Assembly (NCBI RefSeq): GCF_902168175.1
Contig: NZ_CABHOU010000069.1
Location: 1 to 64,000, forward strand
Direction of reading: 5' to 3'
Length of the DNA: 64,000 nt
Source: an uncultured Chitinophaga sp.
Lineage (GTDB): Bacteria > Bacteroidota > Bacteroidia > Chitinophagales > Chitinophagaceae
A program made the translations under genes and the position numbers. The notes beneath the pieces were generated by a model, which saw only the letters and a list, made by a program, of their open reading frames with translations, made no database searches and had not been told where the DNA came from. Positions within the stretch are counted from its first letter, which is position 1. Each line of letters opens with the position of its first letter. Below, piece by piece: positions 25,734 to 34,407 of this stretch.

Positions 25734-27626
25734 TTATGCTTCTTCTATAAGGTCTTTTTCATAACGCAGGTTCCCGATAATGAACTCCTGCCTGTCCTGG
25801 GTATTTTTGCCCATGTAATATTCCAACAGCTTCTGAACATGCGTATCGGTGCTTAGGATAATCGGCTCCTTTTTCATGTTCTCATTAATAAACATCCCAA
25901 ACTCTTCGGGCGATATTTCTCCCAGGCCTTTAAAACGCGTGATCTCTGGTTTGTTACCCAGTTTCTTCACGGCCTTCTGTTTTTCCTCTTCGGAATAACA
26001 GTAAATGGTTTCCTGTTTATTACGTACACGGAACAAAGGAGTTTCCAGTACATATACGTGCCCGTTCTTTACCAGGTCGGGGAAAAATTGCAGGAAGAAA
26101 GTGAGCAGCAATAAACGGATGTGCATGCCATCCACATCAGCATCGGTAGCTATCACAATGTTATTGTAACGCAGTCCGTCCAGACCGTCTTCTATATTCA
26201 GTGCGTGTTGCAGCAGGTTGAACTCTTCGTTTTCGTACACTATCTTTTTAGTCAGACCGAAGCTGTTCAGAGGTTTACCACGAAGACTAAACACAGCCTG
26301 GGTTTCCACGTTGCGGGATTTGGTGATGGAACCACTGGCAGAGTCCCCCTCGGTAATAAAGATCGTCGTATCCAGGCGTTTAGCTTCTACTTCCGCTTTC
26401 TCTTTTCCGGAAGCGTCTTCATTCATATGGAAACGGCAGTCGCGCAGCTTTTTATTATGAAGATTCGCTTTCTTGGCACGTTCGTTCGCCAGCTTTTTAA
26501 TACCTGCCAGCTCCTTACGTTCTCTTTCACTCTGCTCGATCCTTTTTTTCATAGCCTCGGCTATGGCAGTGTTTTTATGCAGGAAATCGTCGAGCTGTTT
26601 AGACAGAAACTCCAGTACAAACGCCTTCATGGAAGGGCCGCCCTCGAACACTACCAGTGACCCCAGTTTGGTTTTGGTTTGTGATTCGAATACCGGCTCC
26701 TGAACACGTACGGATATCGCCGCACAAACAGAAGCGCGAATGTCCGTAGCATCATAATCCTTCTTGTAAAAGTCCCTGATCGTTTTCACAAAAGCCTCGC
26801 GGAAGGCAGCCAGGTGTGTACCACCCTGGGTAGTATGCTGGCCGTTCACGAAGGAATAATATTCCTCGCCGTAAGAGTTTTCGTGGGTGATGGCCACTTC
26901 TATATCCTCTCCTTTAAGATGGATGATAGGGTAACGCAGGTCTTCCGCATTGGTTTTACGTTGCAGCAGGTCCAGCAGGCCGTTTTTAGAGAAGTATTTT
27001 TTCCCGTTGAAGTTCATGGTTAAACCGGCGTTGAGGAAGCAGTAGTTCCACATCTGGTTTTCCAGGAATTCGGGAATATAATGATAGTTCTTAAATACAG
27101 TTTCGTCCGGGGTAAAGGTTACAAAGGTGCCGTTAGGCTCTGTGGTAGTAGTTTCCTTGTGTTCTTTGATCAGGTTACCGCGATCAAACTCCGCTACCTT
27201 CATTTTGCCATCTCTTACAGATTGCACTTTAAAGTAGCTGGAAAGGGCGTTCACCGCTTTGGTACCCACACCATTGAGGCCCACCGACTTCTGGAAGGCA
27301 CGGCTATCGTATTTGGCGCCGGTGTTAATCTTACTTACCACATCTACCACCTTACCCAATGGAATTCCACGACCGAAGTCGCGCACGGTAACAGTGTGCT
27401 CGGTAACTTTAATTTCTACCTGTTTGCCAAAACCCATCGTGTGCTCATCTATACAGTTATCTACCACCTCTTTAAGCAGGATGTAAATACCATCGTCCAT
27501 ACTGGAACCATCGCCCAGTTTACCAATGTACATGCCCGGGCGCAACCTGATGTGCTCGCGCCAGTCGAGCGATCGTATCGAGTCTTCCGTATAGGCGGCA
27601 AATAAATCCTTGTTATCCGTTGCCAT
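25734..27626 (-). CDS. parE: DNA topoisomerase IV subunit B (ParE), 630 aa
   Basis: ATPase subunit of topoisomerase IV. The GHKL ATP site appears as [18 protein letters not shown] and [13 protein letters not shown]; the TOPRIM metal site as EGDSASGS and [12 protein letters not shown]; the C-terminal contact with ParC as [14 protein letters not shown]. Length fits ParE without the GyrB insert. It begins the operon parE-DUF1835-cupin-parC and starts at an ATG; no Shine-Dalgarno is seen. Confidence 0.93.
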   Translation of the reverse strand: MATDNKDLFAAYTEDSIRSLDWREHIRLRPGMYIGKLGDGSSMDDGIYILLKEVVDNCIDEHTMGFGKQVEIKVTEHTVTVRDFGRGIPLGKVVDVVSKINTGAKYDSRAFQKSVGLNGVGTKAVNALSSYFKVQSVRDGKMKVAEFDRGNLIKEHKETTTTEPNGTFVTFTPDETVFKNYHYIPEFLENQMWNYCFLNAGLTMNFNGKKYFSKNGLLDLLQRKTNAEDLRYPIIHLKGEDIEVAITHENSYGEEYYSFVNGQHTTQGGTHLAAFREAFVKTIRDFYKKDYDATDIRASVCAAISVRVQEPVFESQTKTKLGSLVVFEGGPSMKAFVLEFLSKQLDDFLHKNTAIAEAMKKRIEQSERERKELAGIKKLANERAKKANLHNKKLRDCRFHMNEDASGKEKAEVEAKRLDTTIFITEGDSASGSITKSRNVETQAVFSLRGKPLNSFGLTKKIVYENEEFNLLQHALNIEDGLDGLRYNNIVIATDADVDGMHIRLLLLTFFLQFFPDLVKNGHVYVLETPLFRVRNKQETIYCYSEEEKQKAVKKLGNKPEITRFKGLGEISPEEFGMFINENMKKEPIILSTDTHVQKLLEYYMGKNTQDRQEFIIGNLRYEKDLIEEA

Positions 27627-28096
27627 ATTACTGCGTTTATTTCTTTTTCCTGTTTGTTGAACATGAAGGGGTTACAAAGTCAACAACCTGCTTCCCGATC
27701 ATCAAATATATGCCAAATACTAAATCTTTTAGCAAAATCCGGTTAATGGCAAAAATAAAGGATTACCCGAATATCCAAAGTAGAATTTATGCACTATACT
27801 TAGAATGTTGAAAATTAAATAATTGCGGCCATACTTCCCCATCTTCCCAAATAATTCGTTTTCGTACCCGTACAATCTAAACATTACAACCGCTATCTGC
27901 CGCCCGCTCCTGTTAATTAATCGTAATATAACTAATCGTGCCGCAATTGGCGAAAATGAACCCTTCCGACCTCATTATAACACGTTTGTGTAGAACTTAC
28001 GTCTTTTACTAATTTTCCATTCAAAAATTAGTTTATATGATTAAAATATCTAAATTTACAGTATTGAACTTCTAACAACAGAAAAAACCTTATTCT
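27627..28096. other. 470-bp AT-rich region between divergent genes
   Basis: No gene, tRNA or array repeat is seen. It must carry the promoter of the parE operon (minus strand) and of the small genes that follow. A 9-bp AT-rich stem, ACTAATTTT/AAAATTAGT at 28008-28032, is the only clear secondary structure. Confidence 0.4.
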
Positions 28097-28252
28097 ATGA
28101 AGCTATTATTTTTCACACTGGTGTTCTCGGTTCTGATGATCGCATTATTGGTAACTTATATTGTAAAAAGAGAACAGGCATCTATGTACAAATTCAAAGA
28201 CTTGTTCATCCGCCTTATGCAGAAATTTGATGCATGGCAGATGATGCGCTAA
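28097..28252 (+). CDS. Small membrane protein, 51 aa
   Basis: The frame begins MKLLFFTLVFSVLMIALLVTYIV, one hydrophobic helix at residues 2-23, followed by a basic amphipathic stretch with KFKDLFIRLMQKFDAW. It could be a single-span inner-membrane protein with a cytoplasmic basic tail. A second small gene of similar design follows 66 nt later. No family is recognised. Confidence 0.55.
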   Translation: MKLLFFTLVFSVLMIALLVTYIVKREQASMYKFKDLFIRLMQKFDAWQMMR

Positions 28253-28318
28253 TACTGAGTGCGTTACGCACGAACTTCCTTTAGTTAATTTATCCATATC
28301 CTATAAATCCCTATACCT

Positions 28319-28438
28319 ATGAAAACCGGCTTACTATTCAAACTGGCTTGCCTTTGCATTGCCTCTATCGTGCTGATGGCTCATTTTATGAAGAAGTATG
28401 TTCAACAACTTCGTCACAAACCTAAATTTGCACGATAG
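28319..28438 (+). CDS. Small membrane protein, 39 aa
   Basis: MKTGLLFKLACLCIASIVLM is a short hydrophobic helix followed by a strongly basic tail (KKYVQQLRHKPKFAR). It ends ahead of a strong terminator at 28496, so the two small genes form one short transcription unit. Confidence 0.5.
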   Translation: MKTGLLFKLACLCIASIVLMAHFMKKYVQQLRHKPKFAR

Positions 28439-28495
28439 CGAACGATCTTTACCTACTTATCCTTTTATTTGCGAAACAGGTATTAAACTGTTTGG

Positions 28496-28527
28496 AAGGG
28501 AATTATCAGGACGATAATTCCCTTTTT
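28496..28527 (+). terminator. Rho-independent terminator
   Basis: AAGGGAATTATC and GATAATTCCCTT form a 12-bp stem with a 5-nt loop, followed by Ts. It closes the small-protein unit. Confidence 0.85.
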
Positions 28528-28557
28528 TCGTTTCTTTGACAGTATTAATCTGTACGC

Positions 28558-29118
28558 ATGAAGCTGATTTTCACGTTACTGCTTACCGGGCTGGCGCTTT
28601 CAGGTCGCGGCCAGGCTAAAAACCTGCAATACCAACGCATTACGGATACGGCAGATCATTATAGTGTGATGATACCACAGGGCTGGCGTTACCTGACTAC
28701 TCCTGAACATGGCAACCTGGAAGCCTGGAGGCCGGATGACCCTGCAATACCGGAAATAGGCCAGGAAGTAGCGAACCTGGTTATAATGAACTTGAGTTTC
28801 AGCCTGCCTGAACTCGTCAAAACCGAGCTTGAACAACAACTAAAAACGAATGGAGCTGTCGTTATAGACTCTGCCACCAGCAATCTGGGCGGCGGGCGAA
28901 AGGTATTCATCGGATTGTTTCATTACAAACTACCCGACAACGGCAAAGCCTGGCAGTCTACGGTGGTACTGAGAATACCCGAACCAGGCCGCTGCTTTTT
29001 GTTCGAGGGCTCCGGCCCGCAAACTAATCCCTACCTGCTTTCGGTATTTAAAACGATGGGCCTGTCTATCGTGACGGACGAGGAAATGCAAAAAGCTAAA
29101 GGGGCGTACAGCCGCTAA
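28558..29118 (+). CDS. Secreted hypothetical protein, 186 aa
   Basis: A signal peptide (MKLIFTLLLTGLALSGRGQA) precedes a domain with YSVMIPQGWRYLTTPE and a late WQSTVVLRIPEPGRCFLFEG, an arrangement that looks like the PsbP-like or DcrB-like periplasmic fold. The function is unknown. It stands alone, convergent with the response regulator, sharing one bidirectional terminator. Confidence 0.65.
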   Translation: MKLIFTLLLTGLALSGRGQAKNLQYQRITDTADHYSVMIPQGWRYLTTPEHGNLEAWRPDDPAIPEIGQEVANLVIMNLSFSLPELVKTELEQQLKTNGAVVIDSATSNLGGGRKVFIGLFHYKLPDNGKAWQSTVVLRIPEPGRCFLFEGSGPQTNPYLLSVFKTMGLSIVTDEEMQKAKGAYSR

Positions 29119-29138
29119 AAGAGTTTGATCAATAAAAA

Positions 29139-29168
29139 AAGGGAGAAGATCTTACGGCCTTCTCCCTT
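29139..29168. terminator. Bidirectional terminator
   Basis: AAGGGAGAAG and CTTCTCCCTT form a 10-bp stem with a 10-nt loop. An A-run before it gives a T-run on the minus strand, so it serves the LuxR regulator and also the plus-strand gene. Confidence 0.8.
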
Positions 29169-29186
29169 CACTATTTTAAGGCATTC

Positions 29187-29816
29187 CTACCTGTTAAAAT
29201 ACTTGTTCACCGCATCTGTACGGCTACGTACATGCAACTTCTCATAAATATTATGTACGTGCCTGCGCACGGTTTCAATACTGATAAACAGATTGCTGGC
29301 TATCTCCTTGTACAGGAAGCCCTTCGACAACTGGTCGAGTATCTCTTTTTCCCTGGAAGTTAAAGCCTCCAGCGCCGGGTTGGGCTTGGCCTGCTTCTGG
29401 AAATAAGCTACTACCCTTCTTGCGATCTGTGAACTCATGGGCGAACCACCGTCATGCAAATCACGAATGGCATCCAGCAACTCACCTGGGGAGGTTTTCT
29501 TCAAAATATAACCACTGGCACCTGCTTCCAGGGCCATGAATATCTTGTCGTCGTCCTCATAAACCGTCAGCATCATAAACTGCATGTCGGGAAATTCGGC
29601 TTTGAGGCGGGCTATGCACTCAATGCCATTCATACCGGGAAGATTAAAATCCATCAGCACCACGTTGGGCAACAACTGAGGAACACGCTCCAATGCCATC
29701 TCAGCATTGTTAAACGCACCTATGCACGCATATCCTTCAGAACCATTGATTAACAACTCCATGGCATTCCGGATATCATGATTATCTTCTACGATAGCTA
29801 CAGAAATGATATCCAT
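29187..29816 (-). CDS. LuxR/NarL family response regulator, 209 aa
   Basis: The receiver domain has acidic pocket E10-D11, phospho-acceptor D56 in LMDFNLPG and a Lys in the GYILKKTSPGEL segment. The C-terminal HTH contains LTSREKEILDQLSKGFLYKEIASNLFISIETVRRHVHNIYEKL, typical of NarL. The start is placed at 29816 (MDIISVAIVEDN); the longer frame adds a lysine-rich run not seen in this family. It lies downstream of the giant sensor kinase on the same strand, 85 nt away, and is presumably its partner. Confidence 0.92.
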   Translation of the reverse strand: MDIISVAIVEDNHDIRNAMELLINGSEGYACIGAFNNAEMALERVPQLLPNVVLMDFNLPGMNGIECIARLKAEFPDMQFMMLTVYEDDDKIFMALEAGASGYILKKTSPGELLDAIRDLHDGGSPMSSQIARRVVAYFQKQAKPNPALEALTSREKEILDQLSKGFLYKEIASNLFISIETVRRHVHNIYEKLHVRSRTDAVNKYFNR

Positions 29817-29901
29817 GCTATTTGGGTTCTTTTTTTTCGAATATACCATCTTTAGGATTTAACAGGAATAACACGTAAATGTTATTACAAACAAATTTAT
29901 A

Positions 29902-32900
29902 TTAATTTAATGGTATATCTAACAAAACTGTTGTTCCATTTTGAGAAAATATTTCTGCCTGGCCTCCAACAACTTCCATCCTTTTCTGTATGTTTTTGAG
30001 TCCGTTGCCGAACAGGCGTACCTTTTCGGGATCAAATCCTTGTCCGTTATCCTTAATCCTGATGGTCATATTTTTTTGCACATTTATCTCAATCGTCACT
30101 TCTGTCGCCTTCGCATGCTTTAAAATATTATGTAACGACTCCTTCACTGCCAGGTAAATATTACGCCTGGTGCCACCGCTAAGCTTGATATTAGGAATGT
30201 TTTCTGAAATGACGAAGTGGTGTTCGATGTGCGCATGCTCCAGGAAATCGGCCGCAAAACTACGCATATAGGCTATCAGGTTGGCCAGCGAGTCGTTCGA
30301 TGAGTTCATCGCCCAAATAATCTCACTCATTTTATCGACCAGCTCTCCTGCCGCCTCTGATATACGTTCTATCTCTTTGGTCTGACCGCTGTCTTTAATC
30401 TTACGCTTTGCTATTTCGCTCAACAACCGGATGGTCGACAAGCCCGACCCCAGATCGTCATGCATATCGCTGGAAATACGTGCGCGCTCCTGGTCTACTG
30501 CCTGCTCTTTCTCCAGCTTCAGCTTTTCGTTGCGGATTTTATATTCGAGGTAAAGGGCTGAGAGGTAATAGGCACCGCCTAATACCAGTAACAGCAGCAG
30601 GAAACGGAACCAGAGCGACTGCCAGAAAGGTATTTTTATATAGATATCGAGCGTTGTGGGCACTTCGTTCCAGATGCCGTCGTTATTACAGGCTTTTACT
30701 TTAAACACGTAACTGCCCGGTGCCAGATTGGTGTAACGCGCCATTTTCTGGTCGCCCGCATCCAGCCAGTCTTCGTCGGCTCCTTCCATCATATACTTCA
30801 CCTTGTTTTTAAGCGGGTTGGTATATTCCAGCGGCACGTACTCTATGGCGATGGTATTCTGGTTGTAGGCCAGGCTTACTTTTTTGAGCAGGGAAATATT
30901 TGTATCGGAAGCATATGGCTTATCTAATACCTCGAGGCGGCGGATCACCACTCTCGATTTGTATTTATTATTAGTGAAGTTCCGTGGATAAAACCCGGTA
31001 ACGCCGCGAATACCACCAAAAAACAGTTCTCCATCCACCGACTTGTAATAAGCACCGGTGTTAAACTCGTTCGACTGCAGGCCATCTTCATGATTAAACA
31101 CCATAATTGTGTCTTTAGCTGCGGGATTAATCTGGAACAGGCCCCTGTTGCTGCTCACCCATATGCGGTCTTTATCGTCCAGCAACACGCCATACATGTA
31201 GTCGTTCACAATATCGGGGTGGTCGTAACTATTGTAATGTTTGATGGGATTATGTTTCGCATCAAACATGAACAGGCCTTTGTTTGTGGCCAGCATCAAC
31301 TGTTTGTGCGCGTTTTTATTAATGGATTTCACCTCTGTACCGGTCGGCAGCGGGATGTTGGTCCAGTTGTTATTATCAGGTGTTTTAAAAAAGATATTGG
31401 CCTTGGTGCCCACGTAGATGGTGCCATAAAAATCTTCAAAGAAAGAAGTGAGATTTTCACCGGGAAAACGGTGTACGATGGCAGCTTTGTAGTCTTTATC
31501 CGTTTCTTTGAACATCAGCAAATACTCGCCCCAGTTAAAATATACTTCCCCGGTAGGCCGCTTACTCACAAATGGAAAGATATCGCGCTGCGGCGGAATA
31601 CCCAGGGCGGTTACTTTAGCCGTAAGATCTCTGAACTGCTCGGTTTCCACATCAAACAAACCTATTGCATTTCTGAAATGGAACCAGAGTTTTTCATAGT
31701 TCTCCCTTGTTATAGCATGCAGATCGGCAGCCGGAAATTTACCCGGTGTTTCGCTATTAGAAATACGTTTTAAGAACTTCCCTCCTTTTTCAAATATATC
31801 GAGCCCATCCTGGAACAGGCCTACGTACAACCGCCCATCTTCATGCTTATAAATAGCCTTGGCCATGTTATGGGTGAGGTAAGGCGAACGATATAAACTG
31901 AACACCTTTTTATGCGGACTGTATTTCTTCACACCATCGCCGTCGGTACCAATCCACATATTATCCGCACCATCGCGGTAGAGGCTGAACACGTAGTTGA
32001 AGGAATGTGTTTCGAAAGTATTGAAGCTAACAATGTGTTTAACAACCTGGTTGGTGGAAATATCATAAATCAATACGCCATTGCTGCCACCAATCCACGC
32101 ATTTTGCTGGTTATCTACCTCCAGCACTGTGGGTGAAAAGGGAATGCCGTACAGGTTATGTGCATCGTACACCAGGTCGGTGTACTTGTTTGTTTTTTTA
32201 TTGTAAACAGTAATGTGCCCGTTGCTTACTATCAGTAAAGAGTCGGGATTCAATACCTTCAGCACTGGTTTGGAGGTAATCGTAGGAATGCAGTAGGTAG
32301 CGAAGCGCGCGGTAGCAATGTCCATACAAAGTAACTCGCCGGGCACAAAGTTGAGCCATACCTTATTGCCATCTTTAAAAGCGGCCTGTGGCACCATTTT
32401 TTTCTTCTGATACTCGGGCGGGTATAAGATCAGCTTTTGCGTTTCATAACTCTTATTGTCAAGCAGATACAAGCCTTTCAGGGGTCGCCATACGTACAGG
32501 CTGGCCGAATCTTCACCAAGGATGTTAAACTTGGGGCCGAAGTCGCGCTCTTCTTCATTAACATAGCTGGTATCTTCAAAAACGTTGCGGAAAGTATTCC
32601 GGTAACGATCGAACAAACTGATGCCGTTATTGTGTGAAACCAGCAACTGACTACGATTACCCCGGTAAAACGCATAATTGCGGGTACCGGCGATACCAAA
32701 GATATTAATGGCAGACCGGCCTTTGCCCGCCGCACCGTACACCAGGTTGCCTGTCCGCCTGGGCACATCGCTTTTGAGGGTTGGATTTGAACGGTATTCA
32801 TTAAACACGTAACCGTCGAACTGATTCACGGCATCGCCTGTGGAAAACCAGATAAATCCGCCCTGGTCCTGCATAATGCTGTAAATGGTGTTTTGAGAAA

Positions 32901-33018
32901 GTCCGTCGTTTACGCTGTAGCCATCGAATATATAGGTCTTTTCCTGTGCAGACGCGAACAGGCACGTGGTCATGAACCACAGAAACAATAATTTGCCTAT
33001 CGGTGTTGGGTTTTGCAC
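29902..33018 (-). CDS. Beta-propeller sensor histidine kinase (Reg_prop/Y_Y_Y), 1038 aa
   Basis: A membrane kinase of Bacteroidota two-component systems. GTG at 33018 gives MQNPTPIGKLLFLWFMTTCLFASAQ, a good signal peptide; the longer frame upstream is antisense to the next gene and is rejected. A large periplasmic region of reg_prop repeats (GGIWFST/WIGGSNG/MWIGTDGDGVKKY motifs), a Y_Y_Y domain near residues 680-760, one membrane helix (about 790-815), then HisKA_3 with H853 in SDMHDDLGSGLS, and HATPase_c with DNGQGF. This design is known for polysaccharide-responsive regulators, but no susC/susD pair lies nearby, so the ligand is unknown. A TATATTTG box precedes it. Confidence 0.88.
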   Translation of the reverse strand: MQNPTPIGKLLFLWFMTTCLFASAQEKTYIFDGYSVNDGLSQNTIYSIMQDQGGFIWFSTGDAVNQFDGYVFNEYRSNPTLKSDVPRRTGNLVYGAAGKGRSAINIFGIAGTRNYAFYRGNRSQLLVSHNNGISLFDRYRNTFRNVFEDTSYVNEEERDFGPKFNILGEDSASLYVWRPLKGLYLLDNKSYETQKLILYPPEYQKKKMVPQAAFKDGNKVWLNFVPGELLCMDIATARFATYCIPTITSKPVLKVLNPDSLLIVSNGHITVYNKKTNKYTDLVYDAHNLYGIPFSPTVLEVDNQQNAWIGGSNGVLIYDISTNQVVKHIVSFNTFETHSFNYVFSLYRDGADNMWIGTDGDGVKKYSPHKKVFSLYRSPYLTHNMAKAIYKHEDGRLYVGLFQDGLDIFEKGGKFLKRISNSETPGKFPAADLHAITRENYEKLWFHFRNAIGLFDVETEQFRDLTAKVTALGIPPQRDIFPFVSKRPTGEVYFNWGEYLLMFKETDKDYKAAIVHRFPGENLTSFFEDFYGTIYVGTKANIFFKTPDNNNWTNIPLPTGTEVKSINKNAHKQLMLATNKGLFMFDAKHNPIKHYNSYDHPDIVNDYMYGVLLDDKDRIWVSSNRGLFQINPAAKDTIMVFNHEDGLQSNEFNTGAYYKSVDGELFFGGIRGVTGFYPRNFTNNKYKSRVVIRRLEVLDKPYASDTNISLLKKVSLAYNQNTIAIEYVPLEYTNPLKNKVKYMMEGADEDWLDAGDQKMARYTNLAPGSYVFKVKACNNDGIWNEVPTTLDIYIKIPFWQSLWFRFLLLLLVLGGAYYLSALYLEYKIRNEKLKLEKEQAVDQERARISSDMHDDLGSGLSTIRLLSEIAKRKIKDSGQTKEIERISEAAGELVDKMSEIIWAMNSSNDSLANLIAYMRSFAADFLEHAHIEHHFVISENIPNIKLSGGTRRNIYLAVKESLHNILKHAKATEVTIEINVQKNMTIRIKDNGQGFDPEKVRLFGNGLKNIQKRMEVVGGQAEIFSQNGTTVLLDIPLN

Positions 33019-33044
33019 TATGGAATAACAGGTTAGGTAGATTG

Positions 33045-33052
33045 CAAATATA
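33045..33052 (-). promoter_or_regulatory. Putative -7 box (TATATTTG)
   Basis: Exact match to TAnnTTTG on the minus strand, 26 nt before the GTG start of the sensor kinase. It supports the GTG as the real start. No TTG is found at the -33 position. Confidence 0.4.
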
Positions 33053-33114
33053 TAAATCTGTGCTACACTTTCGAATGTTTTTGTATTTTTCTTATCGCTA
33101 ACAGTAGAAAACTT

Positions 33115-34146
33115 ATGAAACCGGTCATCCCTTACTTCTTTTTTTTGATGTTGTTGTGTGTACTGAGGTCGGAAGCGCAACAGTCTGATTATAGTATCGT
33201 TCCCCTCGTCAAAGCCCCTATCAGCAGCATACGCGGCCTGAGCGTGGTAAGCGATTCGGTGTTGTGGGTATCGGGCACGCAGGGTATGGTGGGCCGCAGT
33301 GTGGATGGCGGTAAAGAGTGGAAATGGATGAAAATAACCGGCTGTGACTCCTGCGACTGGCGCGATATAGAGGCGTTCAGCGCCAACAGGGCGGTTATTA
33401 TCAACGCTGGTGAACCCACTCATATTTTTCTTACTAAAGATGGGGGTACTACCTGGCAAAAAGTATATTTCAACAACACAAAAGGTATTTTTTATGATGG
33501 AATGGACTTCTGGAACGACCAGGAAGGCATAGCCGTAGGCGATCCGCTGGGAGGCGTATTTAGCCTGCTGAAAACCAGCAATGGTGGCGAAAGCTGGCAG
33601 CCATTCCCCATTAACCCCCCACCCGTAACTGAAGGAGAAGCCAGTTTTGCGGCGAGTGGCACAACTATACGCAGCCTGGGCGGCAAATCCTTCGTCTTTG
33701 TGTCTGGCGGAGCTGCCTCGCGACTCTTTTCCTTTAATGGCACCAGCTGGAAGGTACACAACACCCCGCTTATACAAGGTGAAAGCAGCACGGGCGCGTT
33801 CTCCATCGCCTTTTCCAACGACCGAAGAGGTATAGCCGTTGGCGGCGACTATCGCCGCGATACCCTGCGTACTAATAATTGTTTTATGACTAAAGATGGT
33901 GGCGCTACCTGGGAAGCTCCATCCACGCCCCCACTCGGTTTCCGATCGTCGGTAGAATACATCCGGCCGCAATTACTGATCGCTACCGGCACCTCCGGCA
34001 CCGATATTTCCGAAAACGGTGGCATACATTGGCACAATATTTCCAGGGAGGGCTACCATGTAGTGCGAAAAGCGAAGAGAGGAGAAAAAGTGTTTCTTGC
34101 AGGGGGGAATGGCCGGATAGCAGTATTATTGTCAAAAGAACAATAA
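33115..34146 (+). CDS. Secreted Ycf48-like beta-propeller protein, 343 aa
   Basis: A signal peptide (about residues 1-21) leads into repeated BNR/sialidase-type blades: TKDGGTTWQ, SNGGESWQ, TKDGGATWE and a final ENGGIHWH. This matches the Ycf48/HCF136-like or sortilin-like seven-bladed propellers found widely in Bacteroidota as exported proteins of unknown role. It is divergent from the sensor kinase and starts 97 nt from its GTG. No catalytic residues of a sialidase are seen. Confidence 0.78.
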   Translation: MKPVIPYFFFLMLLCVLRSEAQQSDYSIVPLVKAPISSIRGLSVVSDSVLWVSGTQGMVGRSVDGGKEWKWMKITGCDSCDWRDIEAFSANRAVIINAGEPTHIFLTKDGGTTWQKVYFNNTKGIFYDGMDFWNDQEGIAVGDPLGGVFSLLKTSNGGESWQPFPINPPPVTEGEASFAASGTTIRSLGGKSFVFVSGGAASRLFSFNGTSWKVHNTPLIQGESSTGAFSIAFSNDRRGIAVGGDYRRDTLRTNNCFMTKDGGATWEAPSTPPLGFRSSVEYIRPQLLIATGTSGTDISENGGIHWHNISREGYHVVRKAKRGEKVFLAGGNGRIAVLLSKEQ

Positions 34147-34407
34147 AACTGAAGGGGCCGACCGCGGACAGCACCCGCCTTCGACGAAGTACGGTACAAT
34201 AGTGTAAAGCAAAAATCACATTAATATGAAGTTAAATTTTATAAGTAATAATTCTTGCAGAAACCTCGCCAATACCGTATTTTAGATTAAGAACGATCGC
34301 TAATTGCGGTCTTGTTACCGGCAAATCAAGGTTGCGACACAGATTTTTTATTAATTTAGCCCGTAATATGTATCATTAAGATGCCGGGACTTTAGAAAAT
34401 GTGAATT

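Noticed and set aside
27620..27811. 63-residue frame upstream of parE
   Set aside because: AT-rich, no codon bias, covers the expected promoter region.
31090..31773. 227-residue plus-strand frame in the sensor kinase
   Set aside because: Shadow of the reg_prop region.
33019..33972. N-terminal extension of the sensor kinase frame up to 33972
   Set aside because: It is antisense to the Ycf48-like gene and has no signal peptide; the GTG at 33018 starts a good signal sequence after a -7 box.
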